Positions 36,980 to 53,400 of a stretch of DNA of 64,000 nt are shown piece after piece. The position numbers and the translations under genes were made by a program. This stretch comes from Sipunculus nudus (lineage: Eukaryota; Annelida; Sipuncula; Golfingiida; Sipunculidae): NCBI GenBank assembly GCA_026874595.1, contig CM049317.1:31982901-32046900 (forward strand), written 5' to 3'. The notes under the pieces were generated by a model, which worked only from the letters and a program-made list of their open reading frames with translations, was not told the origin of the DNA and searched no databases. The first letter of the stretch is position 1. Every line of letters begins with the position of its first letter.

Positions 36980-37438
36980 TTATTTTACTTTAAACGAAGC
37001 AATTCATATACTACATATGTGCAGTTCAGAACAAGCAAATGATTGGATGTAGCATTCAGGATTTCTCTCTTAGAATGGTGACACAGGGTACTACAGAAAT
37101 CCTAAAATTGGTATTACCTCTTATATGTGTGCTTCAAAGTTTATGCTGCAGTAACTTTATAGAATAGGTTTTCTGTTTCCCTTTACACATTTAACTGTAA
37201 ACATCCTGATTAGTTGGTCCTTCTTGGGCCAGTTGAGGCTTATAATGCAATATACGCAGCCATCAATTTCATATTCGTTTAAACGTGGCTCTGCATCCAC
37301 TTTCTCCATGAATACTATCAGCAAAGATGAAAGCATGACATGATTCTTCTGCTTTCGATTCTATAACACCAGCATCATTGTTGATTTGGCAGCATATGGC
37401 AGGACATCGTAGGTAATATCAACCAACTGCATAATAGC
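36980..37438 (-). pseudogene. 3'-terminal exon relic with acceptor and AATAAA
   Basis: On the minus strand TTGTCTCTTTGACAG is a strong acceptor ending at 37439. The exon from 37438 reads AIMQLVDITYDVLPYAAKS, MMLVL, a stop, then VMLSSLLIVFMEKVDAEPRL, NEYEIDGCVYCIISLNWPKK and KCVKGNRKPIL before TAA at 37157-37159. A polyadenylation signal AATAAA lies at 36985-36980. A second acceptor-like site (TTCTATATTTTCAG) is upstream at about 38265, with VSEDSSLNKRPIMKYEELK after it. The composition is protein-like, but one in-frame stop and short exons suggest decay. I do not recognise the family; a transposon-borne gene is the likeliest source. Confidence 0.3.
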
Positions 37439-39189
37439 CTGTCAAAGAGACAATTTAAATTTTCAATTGTAAGCAAGCAATTAGATGACTTTGACTTGAC
37501 AATTTTACTGTAATATTATTCTCTTTTGAATTATTGAATTGGACATTCTCAAATTTAAAGCCAAGCAGTTTTACAAAGTTCTTTTGAATAAAGTGTAATT
37601 GATGTAAAAATAATAAAATTGATTCAAATGAGAAAACTCAAAGTAGGTGAAGTGTTCTTATTAACATTATTAAACACATTTCTAAATAAAGAAATAAATA
37701 TATTAACAAATTCTATAATGAGTTTAGCCATACGCAATGTGTGTGACTACCTTCATTCACTTTCAGATAAAAAACAGCAAATGTGGCTGGCTTCACACTC
37801 GATGTGAATGTGCCTACAATCACTCCCTATTAGATATCAAGAGGAAATTTGGTTGCTTTCACTCAGTATGTGCCTGCCTTCACTTCCTGTTAGACATTAA
37901 CAGTTAATGCGCTGGCCTCATACACACAAAATGCATGTGCCAAACTTCATTTTATGACAAAGCTCAGATGACTTCAAGAAGATAATAAAGCTGGTCATAT
38001 CGGTCTAGGACAAAATTAAACGTGTTATAGACAATCATAAAATATATAATAAATGCATAGTTTATGACAATCTGCTCAGAGCTGGTTTTCTTGTTGCTGG
38101 GACTTTTGTTGTTATTTTAAATGCTGCATGCGTTTTTGCACTTGGCAAGATAATTTGCTTTGATACTACCACCATGACAAATTTCAACATTTCGTCTTCA
38201 GCTCTTCATACTTCATAATTGGTCTTTTGTTTAGCGAAGAGTCTTCACTCACCCTGAAAATATAGAACAATATTTATTTAGATTGAGCGAATGTGAATTG
38301 TGACATTATTTTTTTATTTAAATCAATGGAGTTACCTACGAATCAGTGTGTTCATTTACATGTATATCATGCCTTAATGACATAGAAATATGTGACCCAT
38401 TGTCATAACGCTCTACACAATTGTTTGTAACATTTTTGGAGAAATGTATGGCAAATTTCAGGAATTTAAAAATATATGTCTGCATAAACCTTTATTCAAT
38501 TTCATACTTATACCCAAAAAAATGAAAAAAAAAACTTGTTGGCTATTTCAATTTAAACTCTGCATGATGACAGAAAAAGAAAGCACGACTTCATTTTCCA
38601 AGGCAAAATGCTGAATGATGAGCCAATGAAGCCTGTAAGTATTAAAAAAAATTAAAGTTTAAGATGGCACCATTTTAATCAAACAATGGATAAATATGAG
38701 ATCAAAATGAATTGCAAACCCGAGCATGATTTTGTTGGGAAATTAATGGTTTATTTTTGTACAAATTCGAAGCAACTTTGTAAAATGTTACAACTATTAC
38801 ACCATATTCTTTGAGATCTCCGGCCAAGCCATTTAGCAAGTTAAAAAGAATAAATGTGTGAAAATGGCCAAAAAAAAAATAAATAAATTGTATAAACATT
38901 CATATAATATATTTTGTAATCATTAATATTTATTATTTATTTGTTCATAACATGGGACTCAAGGGGGAGGGGGTCCTAATAATATCCATAATATTTATGG
39001 TACTGTATAAATTTCCCATAATATTTGAGACAGCATTTTTGGTAAAATAAATAGTACTACTTTGAATAAAGGCCCATTTTCTACTGTGTTATTATCTTAA
39101 AATTGGTCACTTATTGTAACCACATTTTCTTCGATAAATATTTCTATTGCATTTCAAACAAATTATGTTCTGCTCATAATGAAATTTGG

Positions 39190-39540
39190 TCACATCATGT
39201 TCTTCTGTAAGAAAGGCAGCTGATCAATCATGGTGGAAAAGTCAAAAGTGAATGTTGTCTGCATGGGAGGGTATTCTAAAGGTAATCGCTGTACAGCAGG
39301 CCAAGCTGGGTCTTCATTGAAACAAAATGTATACACAGCAATGTCATAGTCATACATACAGTCCAACAATAAACATGTCCGACCTCCTGAATCTTCACAC
39401 TACTAGTGGGCCGTATATTTATCCCTCCAGCAGGAAACCTGCCATCTTGTCATTTCGGGTCTATTAAGGTCACCGATGGCCAGGACTGACCAGTACAACA
39501 GATAGACAATTAAAGCCAATCCATCAGATAAACCTGCTGA
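39190..39540 (-). pseudogene. Coding relic in the GGTTCC element, product unknown
   Basis: The minus-strand frame ends with TGA at 39190-39192 and is open back to 39399, reading SGGRTCLLLDCMYDYDIAVY, FNEDPAWPAVQRLPLEYPP and TFDFSTMIDQLPFLQK. Two TAG codons precede it, and upstream the same frame gives VLAIGDLNRPEMTRWQVSCW, so the coding region was once longer. The aromatic- and Pro-rich sequence looks genuinely coding. No domain is recognised. It may belong to the same gene as the exon at 36980-37438, which lies downstream on the same strand. Confidence 0.3.
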
Positions 39541-40127
39541 TAATAAATATTACAGTCGGGTCTGCTTCCAACAATTTATAAATCAAGATCAAATAATTTC
39601 TGTATGTTAAAAAGTCTTATACTTATCTGATTTTCAAATATTCTTCAGTACTGTGCCCTTTCCACATTCAGCTTCTTTTAGCAAAGAAAACACGGGTATC
39701 GTGTATCGTGCGCAAAAGGTCACATGACTCCGTCTCAGGAACCCTCACGTTGCTGTGGAACCTGCTTTATTGAAAAGAATGCTGTCGCTTGCACAGAACC
39801 ATTTTAACGCATACCGAACCACCAAGTTTCCACCTGAAACTACAGAGTTCCCCAGGGATGCCCATGGAACCCTTATTTCTAAGAGTGTGTTACATAACCT
39901 GTCATGACTAGTGCTGGCATGGCCTTGCTATACACAACATAGGTTTCAATGGTCACATTATATTATGTAAACCTTTGTTTTTATTGTAAAGGTTGATATG
40001 AAATCATACAATTGATGTTTTTATTTCAGTTAATAAATATTTAACATGCCCATCTTAAATTCATTATTTATTGTATAATTTACTGGGTGTTCTGATCCAT
40101 GTATTTTAATGATCTAATACATGTATT

Positions 40128-40310
40128 AAACAAGGGACCCATGGGTCACTGTGCTCAGCTGAAGTTGACCTTGAAGGTAAAAATCTAAAATAATATCAAA
40201 TGGAGATAAAGTGTAAGAGGAAGAGTTAATATAGAATATGGTTGGTTTATATGATTTGTTTGTATTGATGAGCAAGAAATTGTTGCAAATAATATTATGT
40301 GACCTAACCA
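40128..40310 (+). mobile_element. Second copy (H4) of the short H3-type element, 5' part
   Basis: AAACAAGGGACCCATGGGTCA followed by GTGCTCAGCTGAAGTTGACC and a stretch (GGAAGAGTTAATATAG ... TATTGATGAGCAAGAA) that matches H3 on both sides of its H2 insert. This copy shows the uninterrupted arrangement. The hairpin end is not found. Confidence 0.7.
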
Positions 40311-40639
40311 TGTGTTTCCTAATGTTGAAACTGAAGCATGTGAGCAGTTTGTGAACAAATGATCTGCACTATTACCATGATCATTAGTTGGCTTTTTGAT
40401 TAACTGTTGCCATTTCAGTAGTGTACACATTTGTTTAATTGAATCTATTTTTTTGCATAATATATATTATTTAATATATATGTATTTTTTTTTTTATTTT
40501 ATGAAATGTATACAGTTGAAACATATCTAATTAACAACATAAATACAGGGTAAATTGTCAGTTAACACCACATCATGCATACAAGTGTTTATTTATTTTT
40601 TACCACAAAAATAAATCTTTAAATCTGCAAAACAACTAG

Positions 40640-41945
40640 ATATTTCTTGGCACCGCAGGTGCCATAGGATCCCCAGACAATTAATCCCCCCCCCCCCCCT
40701 CTTTATGAATAGGCCCCCCATCTTCAGCAACAATTAATATCAGACCACACTCATAGAAAAGGTCACTCTCATAGAAAAGGTCATGACACCAATTTCAATA
40801 TACATGATCCCAAACCCATGTCTCTGTATATGCATAATATGAAAGAAATTTGTCCATAAGTTTTTGACTTGTAATGCTCACAGTACTGTTAAGTGGCAAT
40901 GATGGGGTATTAAACTGCACGAAAACAAGTAAAAGAATAAAAGGTGGCGCCGCCTGTTTCCGGTACATGACAATACTATCCAAGATCTTCGATCAAGTTG
41001 ATTTTTGGACCAATCCATGCATCCCTTATTGAGACATTAATGGATTTTGTGTAATTTTCACCATATATGGCAATATTCAAGGTCAAGGCCACTCTTATAG
41101 GAAAGGTCATGACCCCAATTTATATATTCATCATCCCAGAACCCATGTCTATGTACATGCATAATATGAAAGAAATCTGTCCGATAGTTTTTGACTTATA
41201 ATGCCCACAGTACTGTTAAGTGGCAATTATGGGAGTATTAAACGGCACGAAAACAAGCAAACGAATAATAGGTGGCGCCACCTGTTTCCGGTACATGACA
41301 TTACTATCCTAGATCTTCGGTCAAGTTGATTTTTGGGCCAATCCATGCATCCCTTATTGAGATATTAATAATTTTGTGTGATTTTCACCATATATGGCAA
41401 TATTCAAAGTCAAGGCCACTCATAGGAAAGGTCATGACCCCAATTTAAATAAACATCATCCCATAACCCATATTTATGTATATGCATAATATAAAAGAAA
41501 TCTGTCCATTAGTTTTTGACTTATAATGCTCACAGTACTGTCAAGTACCAATTTTGGGGGTATTAAACGGCAATAAAACAAGTAAAGAATAATAGGTGAC
41601 GCCAACAGTTTCTCGAACATGACAACCCTATCCATGATCTTCCATCAACTTGATTTTGGGATCAATCCATGCAAGATTTCTTGAGATATTTAAGAATTTG
41701 TGTGATTTTCCCCAAAATTAGACATATTCAAGGTCAAGGACACTCTCCTAGTCAAGGTCATGACCTCATTTTAAAAGGTGTCGTCCTCTCACTCATATCT
41801 ATACATATATTAAGTTTGGTAAAGATCCGTGGAATATTTTTTGAGTTATCACGCCAACAAGATTTATATGCGGCGGCGGCGGCGGTGGCGGCGGCGGCGG
41901 GACCGGTATGAAAACATAGTATCCCCCGACTTTGTCTGGGGATAC
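40640..41945 (+). mobile_element. Tandem-core element with subterminal inverted repeats (second family)
   Basis: The left end includes the palindrome GGCACCGCAGGTGCC (40649-40663) and ATCCCCAGACAA (40669-40680). The right end has the inverse TTGTCTGGGGAT (41932-41943) inside a hairpin with GTATCCCC/GGGGATAC arms (41919-41945). Between them are about four units of roughly 325 bp, marked by AGGTCATGACCCCAATTT-type boxes at about 40780, 41105, 41430 and 41755 and by GGTGGCGCC(A/G)CC at 40943 and 41271. A (GGC)n run at 41870-41900 precedes the right end. Architecture as for H1/H2, with a different sequence at the termini. Confidence 0.72.
41868..41902. repeat. (GGC)n microsatellite
   Basis: A GGC/GCG run with one T interruption. 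Frames across it give poly-Ala or poly-Arg and are not genes. Confidence 0.9.
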
Positions 41946-42869
41946 AATAAATATATAAAAAAAATACTTGATTTATATTTCACAATTTTAGATTGTGTCT
42001 TTATTTATCCATAATGTGCTTCATATTTTATAAATTTAAGCATACTGATGGGTTAAATTATATTTGTTATAATCATTTAAAAGAAAATTGATTTCTTTAA
42101 AAATGCTACATAAACACAACATGGCATCTTCTGGATTACATCTTTTTAAGGAAAGTTTTTGTATATTGGAGTGGAAACAGCATTACAATTTCGGAGATAC
42201 AGTGAAAACAATAACAATTACTGCATAACACTTGGTGGGTTGGGTTTGCGGGGGCGGGGGGGGGGGATTGGGAAGGTGATATGAAAATAACAGTACACCT
42301 GTCACAGCAGGGGATCCCCCCAGTGACTGTAACAAATCGGAAACCCTTGCATAGCTGATTTCCAGTGACCTGGAGTGGAACCCTGCATCTTTAATCTGTT
42401 ATCAAAGCAAATGACTACAATAGAGCCTCAAGCCAAAATAAGCTTTTTTCAAATTTCAGATTCAAACAAACTAAATACTTATATGTTTACATGCTGTGAA
42501 AATTTAATCAATGGTACTAACAGGAAAAAAAGTGCCATGATCAAAGTTGGGCAAAATTTAAGTCACTCATTTTATTTTTATGCTAATAACTTAAAAAAAT
42601 TACAAAATTCAGATCTAATTTTTGGTAAACAATTAAATCTTAATTAAACATAGTAATATACTTGGGAAAATAGACTCTAGTTTCAAAATTTTTCATGTTA
42701 AGTGAGTAAATATTTTTCCTGATTTTTTATAAAGTCTATTATTTTTGGGCCCATAACTTTAAAAAAAATTATACTTAATAGACTTAATTTCTTGCATGTA
42801 CACAGGAACTATATAGAGGAATATTCATGTTAAATATGACGAAAAACAGATGAGTGGTTTTGATATTAG

Positions 42870-43075
42870 GCATTTTTTTCCTTAATTTCTCAAAGGAACG
42901 AAGTCGCAAAGACCCAGTTTTCGGCTTGGTAGGAGATCTTGGGGACATCTAACATTATGCCGAATTTTGGATTCCTAGGTCTAAACGTGCCAGATCTACG
43001 GAGGGACGGAGGGACGGACGAACGACGGACAATGGACCACGGTATAGTTCATGCAGATGAGTTACAAGAAAGTAA
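42870..43075 (+). mobile_element. 3' end of another tandem-core type element (GGAC tract)
   Basis: AACGAAGTCGCAAAGACCC and ATTCCTAGGTCTAAACGTGC are followed by an ACGGAGGGACGGAGGGACGG tract (about 42998-43032) and CACGGTATAGTTCATGCAG. The order matches the 3' parts of H1/H2. The 5' limit is unresolved; 42240-42300 holds a poly-G tract only. Confidence 0.45.
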
Positions 43076-44035
43076 AACAAAGAACCTGTGGGTCACGGCA
43101 CGGATTCTATGACCTTGGCTTTTGGCCTCATGACCCCTAAATCAAAAGGGTTCTTACTTTAGTGATGGGCCACATAATAGTCAAGTTTGAAACAAATATT
43201 TCAGTCCTTTGATCTCATGACCCCAAAATCAATCAGATTGATTTTCTATTTGCACGTCACCTATATTTGCTAGATGGAAGGTTTGGGGTGAAATGTTTTG
43301 CTTAAAATGCACCCAAAATCTTTATAAATAGGTGGGTCCTCTGTGTTTAATCTTTGACCTCGTGACCGAAAAATCAACAGAGTTCTTGCTATAGAGGTGG
43401 GCCATATATTACTAAGTGAGATATTGACATGTCAAAACTTGAGTTATCAACACGAAACAAATTTAAACGGACATACAGAAAAACGAACAAATGGACAGAC
43501 GGACGGATGGACAAGGTGATTACTATAGGGCATCCACTTGTTCTATTGGGTCCCAAATAACACATGGTTTCATGACACTAGATAAAATCACATTTGCAAA
43601 TCTGATAGTTTCAATATAATGTGGTAGTCTCAAAATAAAAATCATAAAAAAAAAGAAAAAAATACAGGTGGCGCCACCGGTCTTCAGGAACTCTAGAAAC
43701 CAGTCATAATCAATAAACACACCAGGTTTTTGGACACTAGATGAAACCACAGTTGAGACAAAGTCATAATTGCTGTTATTTAACAGTCTCAAAAACAGTA
43801 AAAAAATCGTAAAAATGAGAAAAAAAGTGGCCCACCAGTTTTCAGGAACTGACAAACCTTGGCATGGTCATCTTCAAGGCAAGATTCAGGGCAATTCATG
43901 TAATAGTTATCAAGGTTTTGAATCAAATTTTCGATTATTCGGGCGGGGGGGGGGCGTATTTACCAGCCCCATAGCTCGGAGTGACCTAATTTCAGGTTCC
44001 AACGCGACTTTTTATTGACTTCCCTGGATCTAGCT
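43076..44035 (+). mobile_element. Degenerate tandem-core element pieces
   Basis: 43076 starts AAACAAAGAACCTGTGGGTCA, a diverged version of the H-type left end. TGACC-rich units continue to a GGACGGATGGAC tract near 43500. A second piece (43540-44030) carries GGTGGCGCCACC (43667-43678) and the GTGACCTAATTTCAGGTT box that also occurs in H2 (36080) and H1 (55550, 55890). Frames on either strand here are shadows of this repeat. Confidence 0.5.
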
Positions 44036-48472
<4,437 letters not shown>

Positions 48473-48513
48473 ATATATATATATATATATATATATTAAA
48501 TATATATATATAT

Positions 48514-48556
<43 letters not shown>
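48473..48556. repeat. (TA)n microsatellite abutting the TIR element
   Basis: An interrupted TA tract directly against the left terminus of the 48557 element. Confidence 0.9.
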
Positions 48557-48559
<3 letters not shown>

Positions 48560-50410
48560 ACGCCCCAGATGTGATATTGCACATTAAATGGGCCATGCAT
48601 GAAACGGGCATTTATTTTGCCCATTACGTGAAATGGGCAAAATCACTAAATTCTGCTTGGCCATTTCATGAAATGAGCAACTTAACAATCGGCAATATAT
48701 TTCTCAGTTCTGTAAGTATTAAGGAATACTATAATTGAATGTATAATGTGCATGGAACACCTTTCCCTATTTTGATTGAGTTAATCGTAATTGATCAAGT
48801 GAAAAAAGACATATTTGCAGCTAACATTTTATAGGTATATAGTTATATGTATATATTGATATAAATCTAGTTTTCAATTATTAATATATTAATGTACATA
48901 ATTATTAATAAGCTGTATTTTACATTATTTATTTATTACCAATTACATTAAATTATTTTAGAAACATGAAATATGAGTAACTGATATTGGTAAGTTTCAT
49001 CAATCTCATAGCTCTATGGCCTGATAATCACTTAACTAATGAAACCTTCAAAGTACTTGTATGTACTCATTAACTGACCACACTGAGTTTGTACTGAGTT
49101 CATGCTTTGTAGGTTATTTGTTTCAACTGCTAAATTAAAAATGGTCTTGGTGAATCATAGGATTGTTACTAACTGTTGGTCTATATAGTGACATCTGAGT
49201 CAGAAGTATACTTTGCTTGCCAAGTTATTTTCAAATGATTAGCCAATTGGTATTTAGGTGACATTCAAAGCCTATATTAATATATTATTAAAATTCCAGA
49301 AAAGTGTGTAGATGCACATTTGTGAATTTCAGACCTAAAAGCTGTTTGAACATATATTACATGATGAGCTTAGATAAATATTACATATTGAGAGAATATA
49401 TATTTCCTCAACTTGTAGATATATCAAATTAAACATGTAACTGAGCTATATTTGATTTTGATTTTTATAGCCCTCATAATCTGAAAATATTAAAGACACA
49501 ACTGAAAACAGCATCTCATTTACATGATTATGAATACCTGTACTAGAAATCAGACTTAATGTTTTCCACAAAGCAACAGATCAAACTCAATTAAAGTGCA
49601 TGAACCAATTATTTTATATAGCAATCATTTAAACATTATTAAGATGAAATAATTATTGAAACCTGCCGTTAAATAAGTGTTTCAATATGTTTTCTCTGAG
49701 ATGTGAGAAAATAAACAACATTATAGTATAAACTGGTAAAGTATAATATATAAGTATATATAGATCTTAAAAGTTTCAAATTAAAAACCTTACACATTCC
49801 TGCTGAAACCCATTCAAGTATCTTAATACATCAAATATTGAAAACCCTGAAAGGAAACCATATTTTCACTTGTGCTACGTTAAAAATTTACTTTGATCAT
49901 CAAACAGCAATTGAAGAACCTGAAATATTTAAATGTTTCATATGATGATTAACATTAGATTGTGAACCCCACGATTACTACTAAAAATATCAAAACATAT
50001 TTACTGAAATATAGTGAAATGTATCATTGTCATTGGAGCTAAATATTATTAAATTTACTTATACGGTCAAGCTGATTTGTATGATATAATACGTGTTTAT
50101 AATAAAAATAAAGTGTAGAGAATTATTCAAATGTTTTGTTTTCATCTGACACAAAACAGGGTTTTTATTACATATATGCCTTATCTAATATTAGCTAGAA
50201 TGGGTTATCAGAATCCATTAGAGATGTAAAGGTTTAAAAGGTGCGCATTTCATGGAATGGGCAACAGTTTTCTTGCTCATTTCATTAACTGGGCAAGCAG
50301 CATTTAGTGAATTTGCCCATTTCATTCGGCAAAGTGGTTGCCCATTTCACGAAATGGGTAAAATAACTGCCCATTTCATGATGTGGGCAATTTCACGTTT
50401 CGAGTGTAAC
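48557..50410. mobile_element. 1.85-kb non-autonomous element with long palindromic terminal inverted repeats
   Basis: The left end (48557-48695) starts GTTACGCC; the inverse of the right end (50236-50410) starts GTTACACT. The two arms align over about 140-170 bp. Both contain runs of the near-palindrome GCCCATTTCRTGAAATGGGC and the shared words AATCACTAAATTCTGCTTG / ATTCACTAAATGCTGCTTG. The interior (about 1.5 kb) is AT-rich with no open frame of note. The flanks suggest a short AT target duplication, but the left side is a TA microsatellite so this is not decisive. It is MITE-like; superfamily not assigned. Confidence 0.78.
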
Positions 50411-50499
50411 ATGTACATCATATTTTCTTTTAAAATCGATTTCCTAATTTTCTTATTCTACTTCTAGAGAGAATACCATCAAATAAAATCTGAAATGAC

Positions 50500-53400
50500 A
50501 TTGAAATGCACGAACTCATTCCATGCTATCACTGTGAGCTCACAGTGTGAATTCACTGCGGTGCCATATAACCGTGAACTCACTGTTGTGTAACATGCTT
50601 GAGCTCACTGCTATATACTATCACTATTAGTCTACGGCCGTGAATTAACCGCAGTGTCACATTTTGACGTCATCCTGAGATATCACTCTGAACTAACTGT
50701 TGTGTAACAGACATGACCTCATGTCATGCTTTCACTGTGAGCTCACAATTGTGAATTCGATGTGGTATCACATGATTGACGTCATCCTATGATATTACTG
50801 TGAACTCACTGTTGTGTTACAGACATGAACTCATGCCATGTCATCACTGTTAGCTCATGGTTGTGATTTAACCACGATGTCACATTTTTGACGTCATCCT
50901 GTAATAACACTGTGAACTCACTTTTGTGTAACAGAAAAGAACTCATGCCTTGATATCACACAGATCTCTCGGTTGTGAATTCTCTGAGGTGTCACATTAT
51001 GACGTCATTCTCTGCTATTACTGTGAACACACTCTTTTGAACCGGACATCAACTCAAGCAATGCCATCACTGTGAACTCACGGTTGTGTTTTCATCACGG
51101 TGTCACATTTTTAACGTCATCCTGAGATATCACTGTAATCTCACTGTTGTGTAACATACATGAACTCATGCCACGACATCACTGTGACCTCATCGTTGTG
51201 TAACATACATGAGCTCACTGCTATACCGTCACTGTGCGCTCACGGCTGTGAATTCTCCGCGGTGTCATATTTGTATATCATCCTGAGATATCATTATGGA
51301 CTCACTATTGTGTAATTTACATGAACTCCATGCCATGTCATCACTGTGACCTCACGGTTGTGAAATCAAGATGATGGCACATTTTTGACGTCATCCTGTA
51401 ATATCAGTGTGAGCTCGCTGATGTGCAACAGACATGAGCTCATGCAAAGATATCACTGTAAGCTCCCGGTTGTGAATTAACCATGGTGTCACATTTTGAC
51501 GTCATCCTGTGATATCATTGTGAATTCACTCTGGTATAACATACATGAGCTCACTGTTTTGCTATCACTGTGAGCTCACGGTTGTGAATTCCCCGTGTTT
51601 TCACATTTTGACGTCATCCTGTGATATTACGGTGGGCTCGCTGATGAGTAACAAACATGAACTCATGCCCTGATATCACTGTGAGCTCATTTTTGATGTC
51701 ATCCCGTGATATCACTGTGAACTTGCTGTTGTGTAACAGACATGAACTCATGCCATATCATCACTGTGAGCTCATGTTGTGAATTCACCGCGGTGTCACA
51801 TTTTAACGTCATCCTGGGATATCACTCTGACCTAACTGTTGTGTAACAGACATGACCTCATGTCATGCTATCACTGTGACCTAACAGTTGTGAATTCATT
51901 GTGGTGTCACATTTTTTACGTTTTCCTGTGATATCATTGTGAACTCATTGTTGTATATCATACATGAGCTCATTTCTAAACTATCACTGTGAGCTCATGG
52001 TTGTGAATTCACCGCGGTGTCAAAATTTGACGTCATCCTTTGATATCACTGTGAACTCACTGTTGTGTAACAGACATGAACTCATGCCATGATATTACTG
52101 TGAACTCGGTTGTGAATTCACCGTGGTGTCACATTTTTGAATTCATCCTGTGATAACAATGTGAACTCACTGTTGTGTACCAGACATGAACTCATGCCAT
52201 GATATCACTGTGAGTTCACAGTTGTAAATTCACCGTGCTGTCACATGTTGAAGTCATCCTGTGATATCACGTTGGGCTCGCTGATGAGTAACATACATGA
52301 ACTCGTGCTATGATATCATTTTGAGCTCACCGTTGTGAATTGACAGTGGTGTCACATTTTTTACCTCATCCTGGGATATCACTGTGAACCCAATGTTGTC
52401 TAACAGAAATGAACTCAAGCAATGTCATCATTGTGAACTCATGGTTATGAATTCACTTTGGTGTAACAATTATAACGTCATCCTGAGATATCACTGTGAA
52501 CTCACTTTTGTGTAACAGACATGAACTCATCCCATGATATCACTGTGAGCTCGCGGTTGTGAATTCAGCGTGGTGTCACATTTTTGATTTCATCCAGTGA
52601 TATCACTGTGAACTCGCTGTTGTGTAACAGACATGAACTCATGCCATGATATTACTGTGAGCTCACAGTTGTGAATTCACCGTGGTGTCACATTTTGACG
52701 TCATCCTGTGATATCACGGTGGGCTCGCTGATGAGTAACATACATGAACTCGTGCTTTTATATCATTTTGAGCTCACTCTTGTGAATTGACAGTGGTGTC
52801 ACATTTTTGATGTCATCCTGTGATATAACTGTGAACTCGCTGTTGGGTAACAGAAATAGACTCAAGCAATGCCATCATTGTGAACTCATGGTTATGAATT
52901 CACTGTGGTGTTACATTTATAACGTCATCCTAAGATATCATTGTGAACTCACTGTTGGGTAACAGACATGAACTCATCCCATAATATCACTGTGAGCAAA
53001 CGGTTGTGAATTCACCGTGGTGTCACATTTTGATGTCATCCTGTGATATAACTGTGAACTCGCTGTTGGGTAACAGAAATAGACTCAAGCAATGCCATCA
53101 TTGTGAACTCATGGTTATGAATTCACTGTGGTGTTACATTTATAACGTCATCCTGAGATATCATTGTGAACTCACTGTTGTGTAACAGACATGAACTCAT
53201 CCCATGATATCACTGTGATCAAACGGTTGTGAATTCACCGTGGTGTCACATTAATTATGTCATCCTGTGATATCACTGTGAACTCGCTGTTGTGTAACAG
53301 ACATGAACTCATGCCATGATATTGCTGTGAGCTCACGGTTGTGAATTCACCGTGGTGTCACATTTTTGACGTCATCCTGTGATATCACTGTGAACTCACT

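Larger units (their letters stand above)
36445..39890. mobile_element. GGTTCC-ended DNA-transposon-like segment
   Basis: Left: GGTTCTAAGTGGAACCCATT at 36445 and several further GGTTCC/GGAACC words to 36620. Right: GGAACC words from 39720 to GGAACCCTTATTTCTAAGAG ending near 39888, whose inverse is CACTCTTAGAAATAAGGGTT, a terminus type seen in DNA transposons of aquatic animals (recollection, family not assigned). The left end lacks the outer CACTCTTAGA bases and directly abuts element H3, so it is probably truncated. Interior minus-strand stretches look like exons (36980-37438 and 39190-39399). No transposase motif was recognised. Confidence 0.45.

Noticed and set aside
43523-43855. Minus frame with hydrophobic runs (FFLIFTIFLLFL) suggesting a membrane protein
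   Set aside because: It overlaps the tandem-core repeat containing GGTGGCGCCACC and poly-A runs; the hydrophobic residues come from T-rich complement.
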